Shown here: positions 1 to 9,121 of the stretch, in pieces | Layout: each line of letters starts with the position of its first letter | Numbering within the stretch: position 1 is the first letter of the stretch | Assembly (NCBI GenBank): GCA_021777555.1 | Contig: JAJYDK010000011.1 | Location: forward strand, 1 to 64,000 | DNA: 64,000 bases | DNA from: Pseudomonadota bacterium | Lineage (GTDB): Bacteria; Pseudomonadota; Gammaproteobacteria; Steroidobacterales; Steroidobacteraceae | Direction: 5' to 3' | The notes under the pieces: model-generated | What the model was told of the DNA's origin: nothing | The model's input: only the letters and a program-made list of their open reading frames with translations | Databases searched by the model: none | Position numbers and translations under genes: made by a program

Positions 1-2
1 CC

Positions 3-941
3 AACTGGTGGTGGATTGTCGCGGCGAACGCATTTCTCGGCGTCAACCAGGGGTTCACCTGGACGATGACGGTCACCAGTCAGATTGATCTGGCGAGCAG
101 CCATCAGCGCGGACTCGCGGTCGGGATCAACGAGGCCACCGGCTATATTGCGGTCGGTGTCGCCGGACTTGGGGCGGCGCTCCTGGCTCACCAGCTCGGC
201 GCCCGACCAGCATTGCTTCTGTTTGGTCTCGCCACGATCATCGCGGCGCTGGCGACGCTCGTTCGAGTGCGTGACACGCTGGCCTGGGTCCATGCAGAAC
301 ATGCCGAGGTTCACGCAACTCGGCCCGTGGTGGACGATTCCCAGAGGCTCGCCGCGACCTTCGTGCGAATCTCATTTCGCGACCGTGGTGGCAGAGCGCT
401 GTGCCAAGGCGGGGTCGTCAACAAGATTGCGGATACCCTGGTGTGGGTGATGTTCCCGCTGTACTTCAGCGCATATGGCGCGGGATTAGTGGAGATCGGC
501 TGGCTGACGGGAATCTATGCGGTGACCTGGGGACTGTCCCAGCTCTGGACCGGACATCTGGCCGATCGCATCGGGCGTAAGCGCCCGGTGGTCGCGGGAT
601 TCTTCCTGTTGGCGGGAGGAATCGCTCTCACGGCACTTGGGCGAGGGGCGGGCCTATGGGTACCGGCTGCCGCGATCATGGGGGTCGGGATGGCGCTCCT
701 CTATCCGAACCTGATCGCCGCGATATCTGACCGTGCGCCGCCTCTCATTCGCGGCAAGGCTCTCGGCACGTACCGCTATTGGCGTGATACGGGCTATGCC
801 ATCGGCGCGTTGCTCCTCGGGTCGATTGCGCAATTTGCACACGCGGTGTTGCCGGCCATTTGGACCACGGCGGCACTGGTGGCCGGCTCTGGCCTGTGGA
901 TTGCTATCGCGGTGAAGGACAGCGGTGGCGTTCGAAGATGA
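3..941 (+). CDS. MFS transporter, C-terminal part (5' end outside window)
   Basis: The frame is open from the left edge of the window, so the N-terminus is missing; a Met at position 66 is internal. The visible 312 residues contain several hydrophobic segments and the loop LADRIGRKRPVVAG, the conserved inter-helix motif of the major facilitator superfamily, which here begins the second six-helix half. A soluble central loop (around VRDTLAWVHAEHAEVHA) separates the two halves as is usual in the family. The sequence resembles secondary transporters of drugs or small organic ions; the substrate cannot be told. It ends 11 residues after the last helix. Its downstream neighbour is on the other strand, so it belongs to a unit to the left of this window. 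Confidence 0.8.
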   Translation, partial: NWWWIVAANAFLGVNQGFTWTMTVTSQIDLASSHQRGLAVGINEATGYIAVGVAGLGAALLAHQLGARPALLLFGLATIIAALATLVRVRDTLAWVHAEHAEVHATRPVVDDSQRLAATFVRISFRDRGGRALCQGGVVNKIADTLVWVMFPLYFSAYGAGLVEIGWLTGIYAVTWGLSQLWTGHLADRIGRKRPVVAGFFLLAGGIALTALGRGAGLWVPAAAIMGVGMALLYPNLIAAISDRAPPLIRGKALGTYRYWRDTGYAIGALLLGSIAQFAHAVLPAIWTTAALVAGSGLWIAIAVKDSGGVRR

Positions 942-1479
942 AGAGAACACGAAGCACCCGATCAACGGCGTAGCGCAGGGTCGCGGGCTTGCGCAAGCGC
1001 GCTTGCTGCGCCCATCCGCAAGCTGTACGCCCCGTGGGGCGGCGAGCATTTAGCCGCTAAAATGCGTGAGGAAAGTGGTCTCCAAGCGGGTAGTCTGCGA
1101 CCGCCTCGCGCGCCACCTGTAGACTAGCCATTGCTGTCACCGCCGTTGCGAAGACGCCCTAGAATGGCGGCGGGCCTATGCTCACACTCGCGGCACGAGC
1201 AATTGTTGTCACCCAGTTCACTTGAGAAATCCGGAACTTATCAGCGTGTTGGCGTCGGTGACATCAATGATCAGTCCTCACAGCGCAACGAGATTTCGGT
1301 AACCAGCGGTCATCGCTTCCAGCCCGCGTTTCTCGTGGGCGAATTTCAGGTGCGCGATTTCCCGTTTTGGACCCACCCGATTTCCTGATTTAGGACCCAC
1401 CTTCCCTGAGTTTCCGGCGGAGCCGTCGGAGCGGATGTTGTAGCCGATCATCTTGTGGCATGTCAGAACCGAAGGACTT
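942..1479. other. Gene-free stretch
   Basis: No convincing gene is seen between the MFS gene and the sigma factor gene, which converge here. Short open frames on both strands look like chance. A GCAAGCGCGCTTGC palindrome lies near 995. Two copies of TTTxGGACCCACC occur at 1365-1377 and 1389-1401, 24 bp apart; spaced copies of this kind resemble insertion sequence ends, but no transposase is attached. Confidence 0.4.
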
Positions 1480-2073
1480 TTATGGCTCGCTCTGCGGTTC
1501 GGCGTCGTCCGATTGCCGCAATGCAATGCGCAGACGTGCCTTCGCGCGCCGGACCCGCATCTCGATCGCTTTGGTCGTCGTGTGGAGCTGGTCTGCGGCC
1601 GCCTGATGCGTCAGGCCGCTGATGAGAGTCAACAGCAACGGCTCCTTGTAGCGCTGTGGCAATGAAGCGATTGCCCGATCGAGCTGGCGAAGATGCGCCG
1701 CCTCAACAGGCTCGGAATACCCGACCGGCTCGTCCTCTGAAGCGCATCCCGTGTCCTGCTCAGACGCAAACAACATCAGGAAGCGGTTGCGCACCGCGCG
1801 CCGTCGGCCGTAGTCTCGACACTTATTGAGTGCGATGGCACGCAGCCAGAAGGTAAAGGACTTCCGCTCGTCATACCGGTGCAATGCCATCCAAGCGGCC
1901 ACAAATGAGTCCTGGACGATATCGTAGGCGTCTTGGGAATCGCCCGTATATCGTCGCACGAATCGGTAGAGGGCGTGTTTGTGCAGCCGGACGAGCCTCT
2001 CGAATGCCCCGCGATCGCCCGCCCGGGCCGCCACCGCAAGCAGCCGCTCGGAATCGTCCGCATGCTCCGTCAC
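1480..2073 (-). CDS. ECF RNA polymerase sigma factor, CnrH-like
   Basis: This 197-residue protein has the two sigma-70 domains of an extracytoplasmic-function factor: region 2 (residues about 15-80, with DAYDIVQDSFVAAW binding the core enzyme and the -10 element) and region 4 (about 125-185, with LPQRYKEPLLLT and a helix-turn-helix recognising the -35). It is the last gene of a three-gene unit and overlaps the CnrX-like gene by 4 bp. In the established CnrYXH system of Cupriavidus, CnrY and CnrX hold CnrH at the membrane until nickel or cobalt is sensed. Order and overlaps here match that system, so I infer it drives the divergent efflux operon and its own operon. The C-terminal tail is polar and unremarkable. 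Confidence 0.88.
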   Translation of the reverse strand: MTEHADDSERLLAVAARAGDRGAFERLVRLHKHALYRFVRRYTGDSQDAYDIVQDSFVAAWMALHRYDERKSFTFWLRAIALNKCRDYGRRRAVRNRFLMLFASEQDTGCASEDEPVGYSEPVEAAHLRQLDRAIASLPQRYKEPLLLTLISGLTHQAAADQLHTTTKAIEMRVRRAKARLRIALRQSDDAEPQSEP

Positions 2074-2513
2074 GGCCGGTCGGAGTCGAGCGCGCGGGAC
2101 ACGGTCCGATCGAATCTCTTGGCCTGTTGCGGCGTCAGCACGGCGCGCATGGCGAGTACGTGCTTCGCCGTCGCGACCTGCAACGTCTTCATTGCCGCAT
2201 AAAAGTTGTTGATCGCCTGCTCGTCCTTGGGGCCGTACTGATGGTCGGCCTGCAATGCGAGGGCGAGCTCACGGTTGGCCGCCCGGGCCTGGGACTCGAG
2301 AAGACGGCGGCGCGCGTCGTAGCGAACCTCCAAGGCGGCGAGCCGGCTCCGTTGATCGGCGCTCAGATGGAGCTGCCGATGCAGCAGCCGGTTGAGGCTC
2401 GTGCTCGAACGCTGAGCCGCCACACCGTAATGCACGCCAAGCCAGCCGCCCGCAGCCCCCGCGAGCGCCGTGAGCACCAGCACGGCAACCACCGTGCGCA
2501 CGTTCGCGATCAC
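2070..2513 (-). CDS. Periplasmic heavy-metal sensor, CnrX-like
   Basis: The 147-residue protein has one N-terminal membrane anchor (residues 8-24) and a helical periplasmic domain of the heavy-metal resistance/CnrX family. Metal ligands of CnrX are recognisable: an HxxxH pair (His45, His49 in LLHRQLHL), an acidic residue at Glu62, and His118 followed four residues later by Met122, the same spacing as CnrX His119/Met123. This supports nickel or cobalt sensing, although zinc or copper relatives exist in the family. It overlaps the upstream gene and the downstream sigma gene by 4 bp each, so the three products are translationally coupled and probably form one membrane complex. Confidence 0.82.
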   Translation of the reverse strand: MIANVRTVVAVLVLTALAGAAGGWLGVHYGVAAQRSSTSLNRLLHRQLHLSADQRSRLAALEVRYDARRRLLESQARAANRELALALQADHQYGPKDEQAINNFYAAMKTLQVATAKHVLAMRAVLTPQQAKRFDRTVSRALDSDRP

Positions 2514-2827
2514 GGTCTATCCTCGGTGAGCAACGTCGACGCGTTGAGGGGCATCCGGGTGGAAAAGACGCTCAATTCGGGGGAATTGCTCGGGCGCGCT
2601 CGGTAACCGGCGAGCGTGCTCGCACCGAGTGCGACACCGAGCAGCACCACTTGCAGCGCCAAGAGTCGGACCGACCGCCGCCGTGCCTGCTCCTGCACGG
2701 CCAGTCGGGCCCAGATGTCGGCCTCGAGCCCATCGAGTCGGCGATCTGGAACCCGCCTCTCGAGGTCTCGGATGTCTTGCTCGATCATGGAATGCCTCAC
2801 GTTCATCGCCTCACTATCACTACGCAC
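2510..2827 (-). CDS. Membrane-bound anti-sigma factor, CnrY-like
   Basis: A 105-residue protein with a basic/acidic cytoplasmic helix (residues 1-52), a single transmembrane helix (about 53-75, VRLLALQVVLLGVALGAS) and a short periplasmic tail. This small one-pass design, and its place directly upstream of the CnrX-like and sigma genes with a 4-bp overlap, match CnrY, the anti-sigma factor that grips CnrH. Sequence similarity in this family is weak, so the call rests on topology and context. Alternative starts exist at 2806 (Met8) and 2788 (Met14). The gene is divergent from the efflux operon, and the roughly 80 bp between them should hold both promoters. Confidence 0.68.
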   Translation of the reverse strand: MRSDSEAMNVRHSMIEQDIRDLERRVPDRRLDGLEADIWARLAVQEQARRRSVRLLALQVVLLGVALGASTLAGYRARPSNSPELSVFSTRMPLNASTLLTEDRP

Positions 2828-2908
2828 GTCACTCGCGAGTCCCTCGGGACACGCCGAGGAGCCCCCGCGAGGGAGGGATCGACGGTACTCGTGCGTATTA
2901 GCTTGATC

Positions 2909-4348
2909 ATGCCGATAGTGAACTTCAAGTCACGAGCCATTCGGTTCGTCGCGGCGCACGCGTGGGTCCTCGCCCTGGCGCTCTCCGGCTGCGCGCATTT
3001 CCAGCCCCGACCCATCTCGCCCGCGCGATCTCTGGCCGCCTACGAAGACCGTTCCCTCTTGCGCCCGGATCTCGAGGCATTCCTCGCGGCCAATCACGTC
3101 GCAACCCCGGCACCCGGACGGCGATGGGACCTCAAGGCGCTGACCCTGGCCGCGTTTTACTATCAGCCGTCTCTCGCCTACGCGCGGGCGCAGCTTTGGG
3201 CGGCCCAGGCCGCGCGCATCACCGCTGCCGAGCGACCGAACCCATCGCTATCGATCAGTCCCGCGCACGACTCCGGGATCCCCGGAGCCCCGAATCCGTG
3301 GATCGTGCCCCTCAGCATGGACTGGCCGATCGAGACCGCCGGCCGCCGCGGTGACCGCATGGCCGTCGCGCGCCACCTGTCGGCCGCGGCCCACTGGGAT
3401 CTCATCGGCACAGTCTGGGAGGTGCGCAACCGCTTGCGCGCAGCGCTGCTTGCGCGGTACGCGGCACACCGGAGCGAGGTATTGCTGGTCCGTCAGGAAG
3501 CCGCACAACGGACGGTCTTGAAGCTGCTCGAGGGGCAGTTCAAAGCCGGAGGCGTATCGGGCTACGAGCTGACCCAGGCGCGTATCACGCTCGACCGCAC
3601 GATGCTCGCCCGACAAGCACAGGAGGGACAGATACGGGAAGCGCGCATTGCCCTTGCGGGCGCGCTCGGGGTACCCGTTCGGGCGTTGCGTTCCGTGCGG
3701 TTCTCATTCGCCGATTTCAGCGATTTTCCTCAAAATCTCACCCGACCCGAGGTGCGCCGCGACGCCCTGCTGGGCCGATCCGACGTGCGCGCCGCACTCG
3801 AGCGATACGCCGCCAGTCAAGCGGCACTGAAGCTCCAGATCGCCCGTCAATGGCCGAACATTCACCTTGGTCCCGGCTACGCCTGGAATGCGCAGCTCGC
3901 CGGCGACAGCGAGTGGCAGCTCGGGCTGAGCGTCACGCTGCCGGTGCTCAACCACAACCAAGGTCCCATCGCCGAAGCGCGGGCGCGGCGGCGGGCGGTC
4001 GCCGCCCGGTTCATCGCCGTACAGGCCGATGCGGTCGGGCAGATTGACCGCGCACTCAGCGCCTATTACTCGGCTCTCGCCCGGATGCAAACCGCCAACG
4101 CGTTGCTCGGCAACCTGCGCCGCGAGCTCACAGCGACCCGCGAACAAGTGCGGGCCGGAGAACGTCAGCCGCTCGATCTCGCCAATGCCAAGGTCACCTT
4201 CTACGCCGCGGTGCAGAGCCGGCTCGCGGCCGACCTGTCGGCCCAGCAGGCCCTCGGCGCCTTGGAAGACGCCGTGCAAAGTCCCCTCACCCTGTCCCCC
4301 TCCGCGGTGCGATCCGCGGAATCCGAGAGCGCATCAACCCTCCCATGA
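2909..4348 (+). CDS. Outer-membrane efflux lipoprotein, CzcC/CnrC-like (TolC family)
   Basis: This is the outer-membrane channel of an RND efflux complex: two repeated OEP domains of long coiled helices, with family-typical stretches such as LEGQFKAGGVSGYELTQARI and LSVTLPVLNHNQGPIAEARA. A lipoprotein signal is clear (LALALSGC, lipid on the Cys). The frame is open further upstream but would then overlap the divergent anti-sigma gene, so the start is placed at the ATG at 2909; GTG at 2891 is an alternative. It overlaps the next gene by 4 bp. In the complex it would carry metal ions from the pump through the outer membrane. Confidence 0.87.
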   Translation: MPIVNFKSRAIRFVAAHAWVLALALSGCAHFQPRPISPARSLAAYEDRSLLRPDLEAFLAANHVATPAPGRRWDLKALTLAAFYYQPSLAYARAQLWAAQAARITAAERPNPSLSISPAHDSGIPGAPNPWIVPLSMDWPIETAGRRGDRMAVARHLSAAAHWDLIGTVWEVRNRLRAALLARYAAHRSEVLLVRQEAAQRTVLKLLEGQFKAGGVSGYELTQARITLDRTMLARQAQEGQIREARIALAGALGVPVRALRSVRFSFADFSDFPQNLTRPEVRRDALLGRSDVRAALERYAASQAALKLQIARQWPNIHLGPGYAWNAQLAGDSEWQLGLSVTLPVLNHNQGPIAEARARRRAVAARFIAVQADAVGQIDRALSAYYSALARMQTANALLGNLRRELTATREQVRAGERQPLDLANAKVTFYAAVQSRLAADLSAQQALGALEDAVQSPLTLSPSAVRSAESESASTLP

Positions 4349-5406
4349 AATCCCGCATCCTGATTGCCGGCGGCCTCCTCACCCTGGGCGCCACACTTGG
4401 CGCATATGCACTGCGATCTCACCGGGCGGCCCCTGCGCCTTCCCGAGAGCCCACAGCATCGATCCACTCGGCGATCAGCGTCCAGGTTGGCGAGCTCAAA
4501 CGCATGACCCTCCATCGGTACGTCACCGGTTATGGCGTCGTAGCGCCCGCCCCGGCAACGCGACACCGGCCCGCCGCAGCCGCGGCGATTGCCGCACCCG
4601 TGACAGGGGTGGTGACCGCAGTGGCCGTCACCGCGGGTCAGCGCGTCAGGCGCGGGCAATGGCTGATGGAATTGAATTCCGGATCGACAACCGCGGCTTA
4701 CGCGGCGCAGGAAGTGGCCCGGCTCAGGCAGCTTTACGCCGAGCACAATGCTTCCCTGAAGGCATTACAGAACGCCGAGGCTCAGCTTGCGCTGCTACGC
4801 GTCACGGCGCCACTCAGCGGAACGGTGGTCAGCGTCAACGTCAAACCGGGCGCCGCGGTGGATGCGAGCACCGTACTCGCCGAGGTGATCGACCTCGATC
4901 GGCTCGTCGTGCGCACGAGTATTCCCGAGATGGACGCAGGAGAGCTCAAGGCGGGGGAAGTCCTGCATGTGCCAGGCGCATCGCAGCTGACGGCCACGCT
5001 CGCCTACGTGAGTCCCACCATCAATTCGAGCGACGGAACCGTCATGGCCTGGGCGAGCCTGCCGCCCCACAGCGGCTTGCGGTCGGGGCAATTCGTTCGC
5101 CTGCGCATCGTCACGGCAACGGCGCGCGATGCGCTGGTGGCGCCGAGTGAGAGCGTTATCCGTAACGCCGTAGGCGGCAGCGGTGTCCTCTCGGTCGTTC
5201 GCGGTCGGGAGGCGATCCGAGTCCCCGTCAAGATGGGTTTGCGCGAGGACGGCTGGGTGCAGGTGAGCGGCGCCGGACTTGCGCCCGGCACTCGAGTCGT
5301 GACGGTGGGCACGTATGGACTCCCCACCCGCACCGCGGTCCAGATCCGAGGCGCAACGGCGGGGTCGCCGACGGCCGAGCCATCCCCTGCGACTGACCCG
5401 CGATGA
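4345..5406 (+). CDS. RND efflux membrane-fusion protein, CzcB-like
   Basis: 353-residue periplasmic adaptor with an N-terminal anchor (residues 4-22), a split biotinyl-lipoyl domain (IAAPVTGVVTAVAVTAGQRV near residues 90-110 and LLRVTAPLSGTVVSVNVKPG near 150-170), a very short helical hairpin between them, then beta-barrel and membrane-proximal domains. The hairpin is much shorter than in CzcB, more like other compact adaptors. No His-rich metal-binding N-terminus is visible. It links the pump to the outer-membrane factor. Start and stop overlap both neighbours by 4 bp (ATGA), so the three proteins are made from one mRNA. Confidence 0.86.
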   Translation: MKSRILIAGGLLTLGATLGAYALRSHRAAPAPSREPTASIHSAISVQVGELKRMTLHRYVTGYGVVAPAPATRHRPAAAAAIAAPVTGVVTAVAVTAGQRVRRGQWLMELNSGSTTAAYAAQEVARLRQLYAEHNASLKALQNAEAQLALLRVTAPLSGTVVSVNVKPGAAVDASTVLAEVIDLDRLVVRTSIPEMDAGELKAGEVLHVPGASQLTATLAYVSPTINSSDGTVMAWASLPPHSGLRSGQFVRLRIVTATARDALVAPSESVIRNAVGGSGVLSVVRGREAIRVPVKMGLREDGWVQVSGAGLAPGTRVVTVGTYGLPTRTAVQIRGATAGSPTAEPSPATDPR

Positions 5407-8400
5407 GCGCACCCACAGACCTCCGTGCCGGCTCGCCGGTCGGCCGATTCGCAATCCGGCACACGATTGCCATCGCCTTCATCGCCGTGATCCTTTGTGT
5501 GGCGGGCGTATTCGCCGCCTTGCACACCCCCTCCTCGGTGTTCCCCGCGACGGCTTTCCCACGCATCGTGGTGAATATCGGCAATGGCATCATGCCAGCC
5601 GATGAGATGATGGCGACGGTCACCCGCCCGGTCGAGCAGTCCTTGAAGAGCATTCCGGGGGTTACCTCGGTACTCTCGACCACGACTCGGGGATCGGCCA
5701 TCGTCAACGTGAGGTTCCCCTGGGGCACCGACATGCATCGGGCGGAGCTGTATGTGCTCGGTCGGCTTGCGGAGATTCGCAGTCAACTGCCGGGGACGTC
5801 CGTGACGAGCGCCGAGCGGGTCGGGTTCTCGCTGAGCTATCCCATTATCGGCATCAGTCTGACCGGATCCCACCACAGCCTCACGAGCCTGTGGAACGCG
5901 GCCACCTACACCATCAAGCCGCTCTTCCTGCAGATCCCAGGGGTCTCGAGAGTGGAGATCGTCGGCGGTCGGGTGCCCGAATATCACGTCGTGGTGGACC
6001 CGCTCAGGCTCGAGGCTGCGCATCTTGCGCTTAAGGACGTCACCGCAGCGCTGGCGCGAAACAACTTGGTCGCCTCAGCCGGTTTCCTCGCGCAGAACTA
6101 CCGGCTCTACCTCACAACCGTCGACGGGCGAGTCTATTCGCCCGCCCAGATCGGCAACGTGGTGATCGCCGTCCATGAGGGTCATCCGATCCGGGTGCGC
6201 GACGTCGCGCGAGTGGTGCCCGGAGCTGCGCCCACCTACACGAACGTCACTTCCCAGGGACGACCCGCGGTGCTTTTTGACATCGAGAGTCACACCAACG
6301 CGAGCACGCCGGCCATCGCGGCAGCGCTGCAGAAGGATCTCAAGCTGCTGCATCGCGAGATGCCGCCGGAAATGCACCTCGCCTTTTTCTATGACCAATC
6401 CTCATTCGTTCGCGCATCCATCAGCAACGTGTGGGATGCCGTGATCTTCGGGCTGATTCTCTCGGCGGTCATCCTCTACCTCTTCCTCAAAAGCTGGGGC
6501 AGCGTCTGGACGGCACTCGTCACGATTCCGATCTCGGTCCTCATTACTTTCGTCGCCATGAAGCTCGCCGGCATGAGCTTCAACATGATGACTCTCGGTG
6601 GCATCGCGGCCTCCATCGGGCTCATTATCGACAATGCCATCATCGTCGTCGAGGCGATGTGCCACCGCATCGCCACGGGCAGCCCACGCCTCGCGGGCAT
6701 TCAGGAGGCCATGGGTGAGATCCTGACGGCGCTCATCGGCTCGACCTTGACGCCGGTCGTGGTGTTCCTGCCGCTCACTTTCCTCAGCGGTCTTGCCGGG
6801 GTGTTCTTCCGGGCGCTCGGCATGACCATGGTGGTCTCGCTCCTCGTCTCCCTGCTCCTGGCGCTCACCTTGACACCCTCGCTCGCCGGATGGCTCATTC
6901 GCGGTCGCATCCAAGCCGGCGAGGAATCAGGGCGCGTCCTGCGGCCCATTCTGCGCGTGTACGAGAGCGCCGTCCGGTGGGCCTTGCGACATACCGGGTT
7001 GACGCTGCTCGCCTGCGCGGCCATCGCACTCGGTGCGCTCTTCGTGTATCGGCAGCTACAGACGGGATTTCTGCCTCAATTCGATGAGGGGGGCTTCAAC
7101 ATCGATTTTGCGGCGCTCCCCGGCACGAGCCTCGCCGAGGCTTCGCGCGAGCTCGATCAGGCCGAGCGGATCATCCGCGCTGATCCCGACGTGCAAGCGT
7201 ATTCGCGGCAGCTCGGCACGCAGCTCGGACCGTTCCTCTCCGAGCCCAATGTCGGGAGCTTCCTCATCAAGCTCAAGCCCAACCGCAGGCACACGACCGA
7301 GCAGGTCCTCGATCAGCTGCGCGCCGAGTTCGACCAGCGCTTCCCGATGATCCGCTGGGACTTCAAGGGCTTCCTCACCGATCTCGTCGGGGATTTGCAG
7401 CTCGCACCGTATCCGGTGGAGATCCGTTTGTTCTCACCGAACCTCAAGTGGCTCGAGAAGACCGCGCCGCGCGTCGAGGCGCAAATCAAGAAGATTCCAG
7501 GCCTCGTCGATACCTTCGACGGGCTGGTGGTGAGCGGTCCGACCCTCGATCTGAAAGTGCGCCCCGCTGATGCTGGCCGCTTCGGACTCACCACGCAGAA
7601 CATTGCGCATGCCGTTCATAACGCCCTGCTCGGCAGCACCTCCTCGTACGTATTGCAGGGCGACCGAGTGGTGCATGTGCGGGTGATGGTCAATCCGCAG
7701 AGCATCGATCGACTGGCAACCCTCGCCAATCTTCCAATCCGCACACCGAGCGGCGCGCTCGTGCGGCTGAAGCAGGTGGCGACGGTGCAGGAACGCGCCA
7801 ACCAGGTGGAGTTGAACCGGGACAATCTGCGCCAGGACGATATCGTCTCGGCCCGGCTCGAGGGCATCGATCTCGGTACCGCGATGCGCGAGGTGCGCGC
7901 CACGCTCGCCCGCGACAGCTGGTTGCCGCCCGGGACTGTGCAGTTCGGAGGACTCTACCGGCTTCAGCAGCAGTCTTTCCAGAACCTCCTCGCCGTGTTG
8001 CTGGCGGCGATTCTGCTCGTCTTCACGGTCCTGGTGGTGGAATTCCGCGCGTTCCATGAGCCGATCGCGATCGTCTTCGGCGCGGTGCTCGCGCTCTTCG
8101 GCGCCCTGGTGGGGCTCTGGGTGAGCGGCATCACCTTGAATATCGTCTCATACCTCGGTGCCATCATCGGCGTCGGCATCGTCGCCAAAAACGGTGTTCT
8201 CGTGCTCGATTATTGCCGCCAGCTTCGCGCCGAGGGCATGGAGCTCGTCGAAGCCCTGGTGCAGGCCGGGCATCGCAGGCTCCGCCCGGTCCTCATGACC
8301 TCGCTCGCTGCGGCGCTCGGCATGCTGCCCCTCGCCTACGGCGCAGGTGCCGGCGCGCAGATGCTGCAGCCCCTCGGAATCGCCGTCATCGGCGCGCTGT

Positions 8401-8501
8401 GCTTCTCCGTGCTCCTCTCGCTCATCGCCACGCCCGTGGTGTATTACCTGCTGGTGAGACTGCACGAGAGGTATATCGCGAGGCACCCGGCAATCGAGTA
8501 G
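5403..8501 (+). CDS. RND efflux pump, CzcA/CusA/AcrB superfamily
   Basis: 1032 residues, the normal RND length, with twelve predicted helices (TM1 near residues 20-40, TM2-6 around 335-500, TM7 near 530, TM8-12 around 860-1015) and two large periplasmic domains. TM4 carries IGLIIDNAIIVVE, with a single central Asp for proton relay. It lacks the DFG..DGA signature of divalent-metal pumps such as CzcA and CnrA and is closer to the single-Asp pattern of CusA or to drug pumps. Context (CnrYXH-like regulators, CzcC- and CzcB-like partners) argues for metal export; the motif leaves the ion open. It is the last gene of the operon. Confidence 0.88.
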   Translation: MSAPTDLRAGSPVGRFAIRHTIAIAFIAVILCVAGVFAALHTPSSVFPATAFPRIVVNIGNGIMPADEMMATVTRPVEQSLKSIPGVTSVLSTTTRGSAIVNVRFPWGTDMHRAELYVLGRLAEIRSQLPGTSVTSAERVGFSLSYPIIGISLTGSHHSLTSLWNAATYTIKPLFLQIPGVSRVEIVGGRVPEYHVVVDPLRLEAAHLALKDVTAALARNNLVASAGFLAQNYRLYLTTVDGRVYSPAQIGNVVIAVHEGHPIRVRDVARVVPGAAPTYTNVTSQGRPAVLFDIESHTNASTPAIAAALQKDLKLLHREMPPEMHLAFFYDQSSFVRASISNVWDAVIFGLILSAVILYLFLKSWGSVWTALVTIPISVLITFVAMKLAGMSFNMMTLGGIAASIGLIIDNAIIVVEAMCHRIATGSPRLAGIQEAMGEILTALIGSTLTPVVVFLPLTFLSGLAGVFFRALGMTMVVSLLVSLLLALTLTPSLAGWLIRGRIQAGEESGRVLRPILRVYESAVRWALRHTGLTLLACAAIALGALFVYRQLQTGFLPQFDEGGFNIDFAALPGTSLAEASRELDQAERIIRADPDVQAYSRQLGTQLGPFLSEPNVGSFLIKLKPNRRHTTEQVLDQLRAEFDQRFPMIRWDFKGFLTDLVGDLQLAPYPVEIRLFSPNLKWLEKTAPRVEAQIKKIPGLVDTFDGLVVSGPTLDLKVRPADAGRFGLTTQNIAHAVHNALLGSTSSYVLQGDRVVHVRVMVNPQSIDRLATLANLPIRTPSGALVRLKQVATVQERANQVELNRDNLRQDDIVSARLEGIDLGTAMREVRATLARDSWLPPGTVQFGGLYRLQQQSFQNLLAVLLAAILLVFTVLVVEFRAFHEPIAIVFGAVLALFGALVGLWVSGITLNIVSYLGAIIGVGIVAKNGVLVLDYCRQLRAEGMELVEALVQAGHRRLRPVLMTSLAAALGMLPLAYGAGAGAQMLQPLGIAVIGALCFSVLLSLIATPVVYYLLVRLHERYIARHPAIE

Positions 8502-8565
8502 GCGCCAATTCGTATTGGACTGCGGGGGGACGGGACCCGCCCCGTCTACCGCACCCGGCGATGGC

Positions 8566-8592
8566 GAGCGCCGGCACTGGGCACCGGCGCTC
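8566..8592. terminator. Hairpin between convergent genes
   Basis: A 9-bp perfect inverted repeat (GAGCGCCGG / CCGGCGCTC) with a 9-base loop lies between the convergent RND pump gene and the small secreted-protein gene. There is no T-run on either side, so it is at best a weak or factor-assisted terminator. Confidence 0.35.
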
Positions 8593-8607
8593 TCGATACC
8601 GTCCCGT

Positions 8608-8799
8608 CTACGATTGTCGCTTCATCAAGTATCCGTGCACCCGCCAGCAGGTATACAGATTGCGCAGCGCGGGCTTCTCCATCAGCTGACTATGCGCCTT
8701 GAAGCATGCCTGAAGCTCGGCGTCCGTCACAGCGAAGGCCGTGGCCGATACCAGCATGGCGCCGGCAAGGACCAGAGAAATTAAGACTCGCTTGTTCAT
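8608..8799 (-). CDS. Small secreted protein of unknown function
   Basis: Unrecognised 63-residue protein. The start is placed at the Met followed by Asn-Lys-Arg (8797-8799) because this gives a classical signal peptide (LISLVLAGAMLVSATAFA, cleavage after AFA) and a mature chain of about 40 residues. The mature part holds two Cys (in ELQACFKAH and NLYTCWRVH), likely to form a disulfide in the periplasm. A longer frame upstream has no signal sequence. It converges with the metal-efflux operon and lies beside a decayed metal pump gene, so a role in metal handling is possible but unsupported. Confidence 0.6.
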   Translation of the reverse strand: MNKRVLISLVLAGAMLVSATAFAVTDAELQACFKAHSQLMEKPALRNLYTCWRVHGYLMKRQS

Positions 8800-8965
8800 G
8801 GTAGACACCTCCATCGAGTGGGCGATAACCAATGGCCAGCGCCCCGAGAACACCGGACATGGACCCGAATAAACAGTCTGGACGCAGCCGCATTTCACGG
8901 GGTTGACAGCGGCGCACGATGCGGCTTGGTGCGGGCGGACAGGCCAACGAAATGCGATCTATGCA

Positions 8966-9121
8966 TCACCGTTGTTCCTCCCCGAGGGCAGTCCCAGCGC
9001 CTTCATTCGTGAGCGTCCCGCAACGCAGCGCGTGCTCCTTGAGCATGACGAACAGGATCGGTACCAGGATCATCACGGCGATCGTCGCAGTCACCATGCC
9101 GCCGACGATCGGGGCGGCGAT
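8966..9121 (-). pseudogene. C-terminal remnant of a CusA-like RND pump
   Basis: On the minus strand the frame reads IAAPIVGGMVTATIAVMILV and runs to a TGA at 8966-8968. This matches the conserved last transmembrane helix of CusA-type heavy-metal RND pumps (family consensus IAAPMVGGMIT). Only about 50 codons remain; the sequence homologous to CusA stops at about 9121, where the insertion element begins. The rest of the gene is not on the other side of the element. It is therefore a truncated relic of a second metal pump. Confidence 0.72.
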
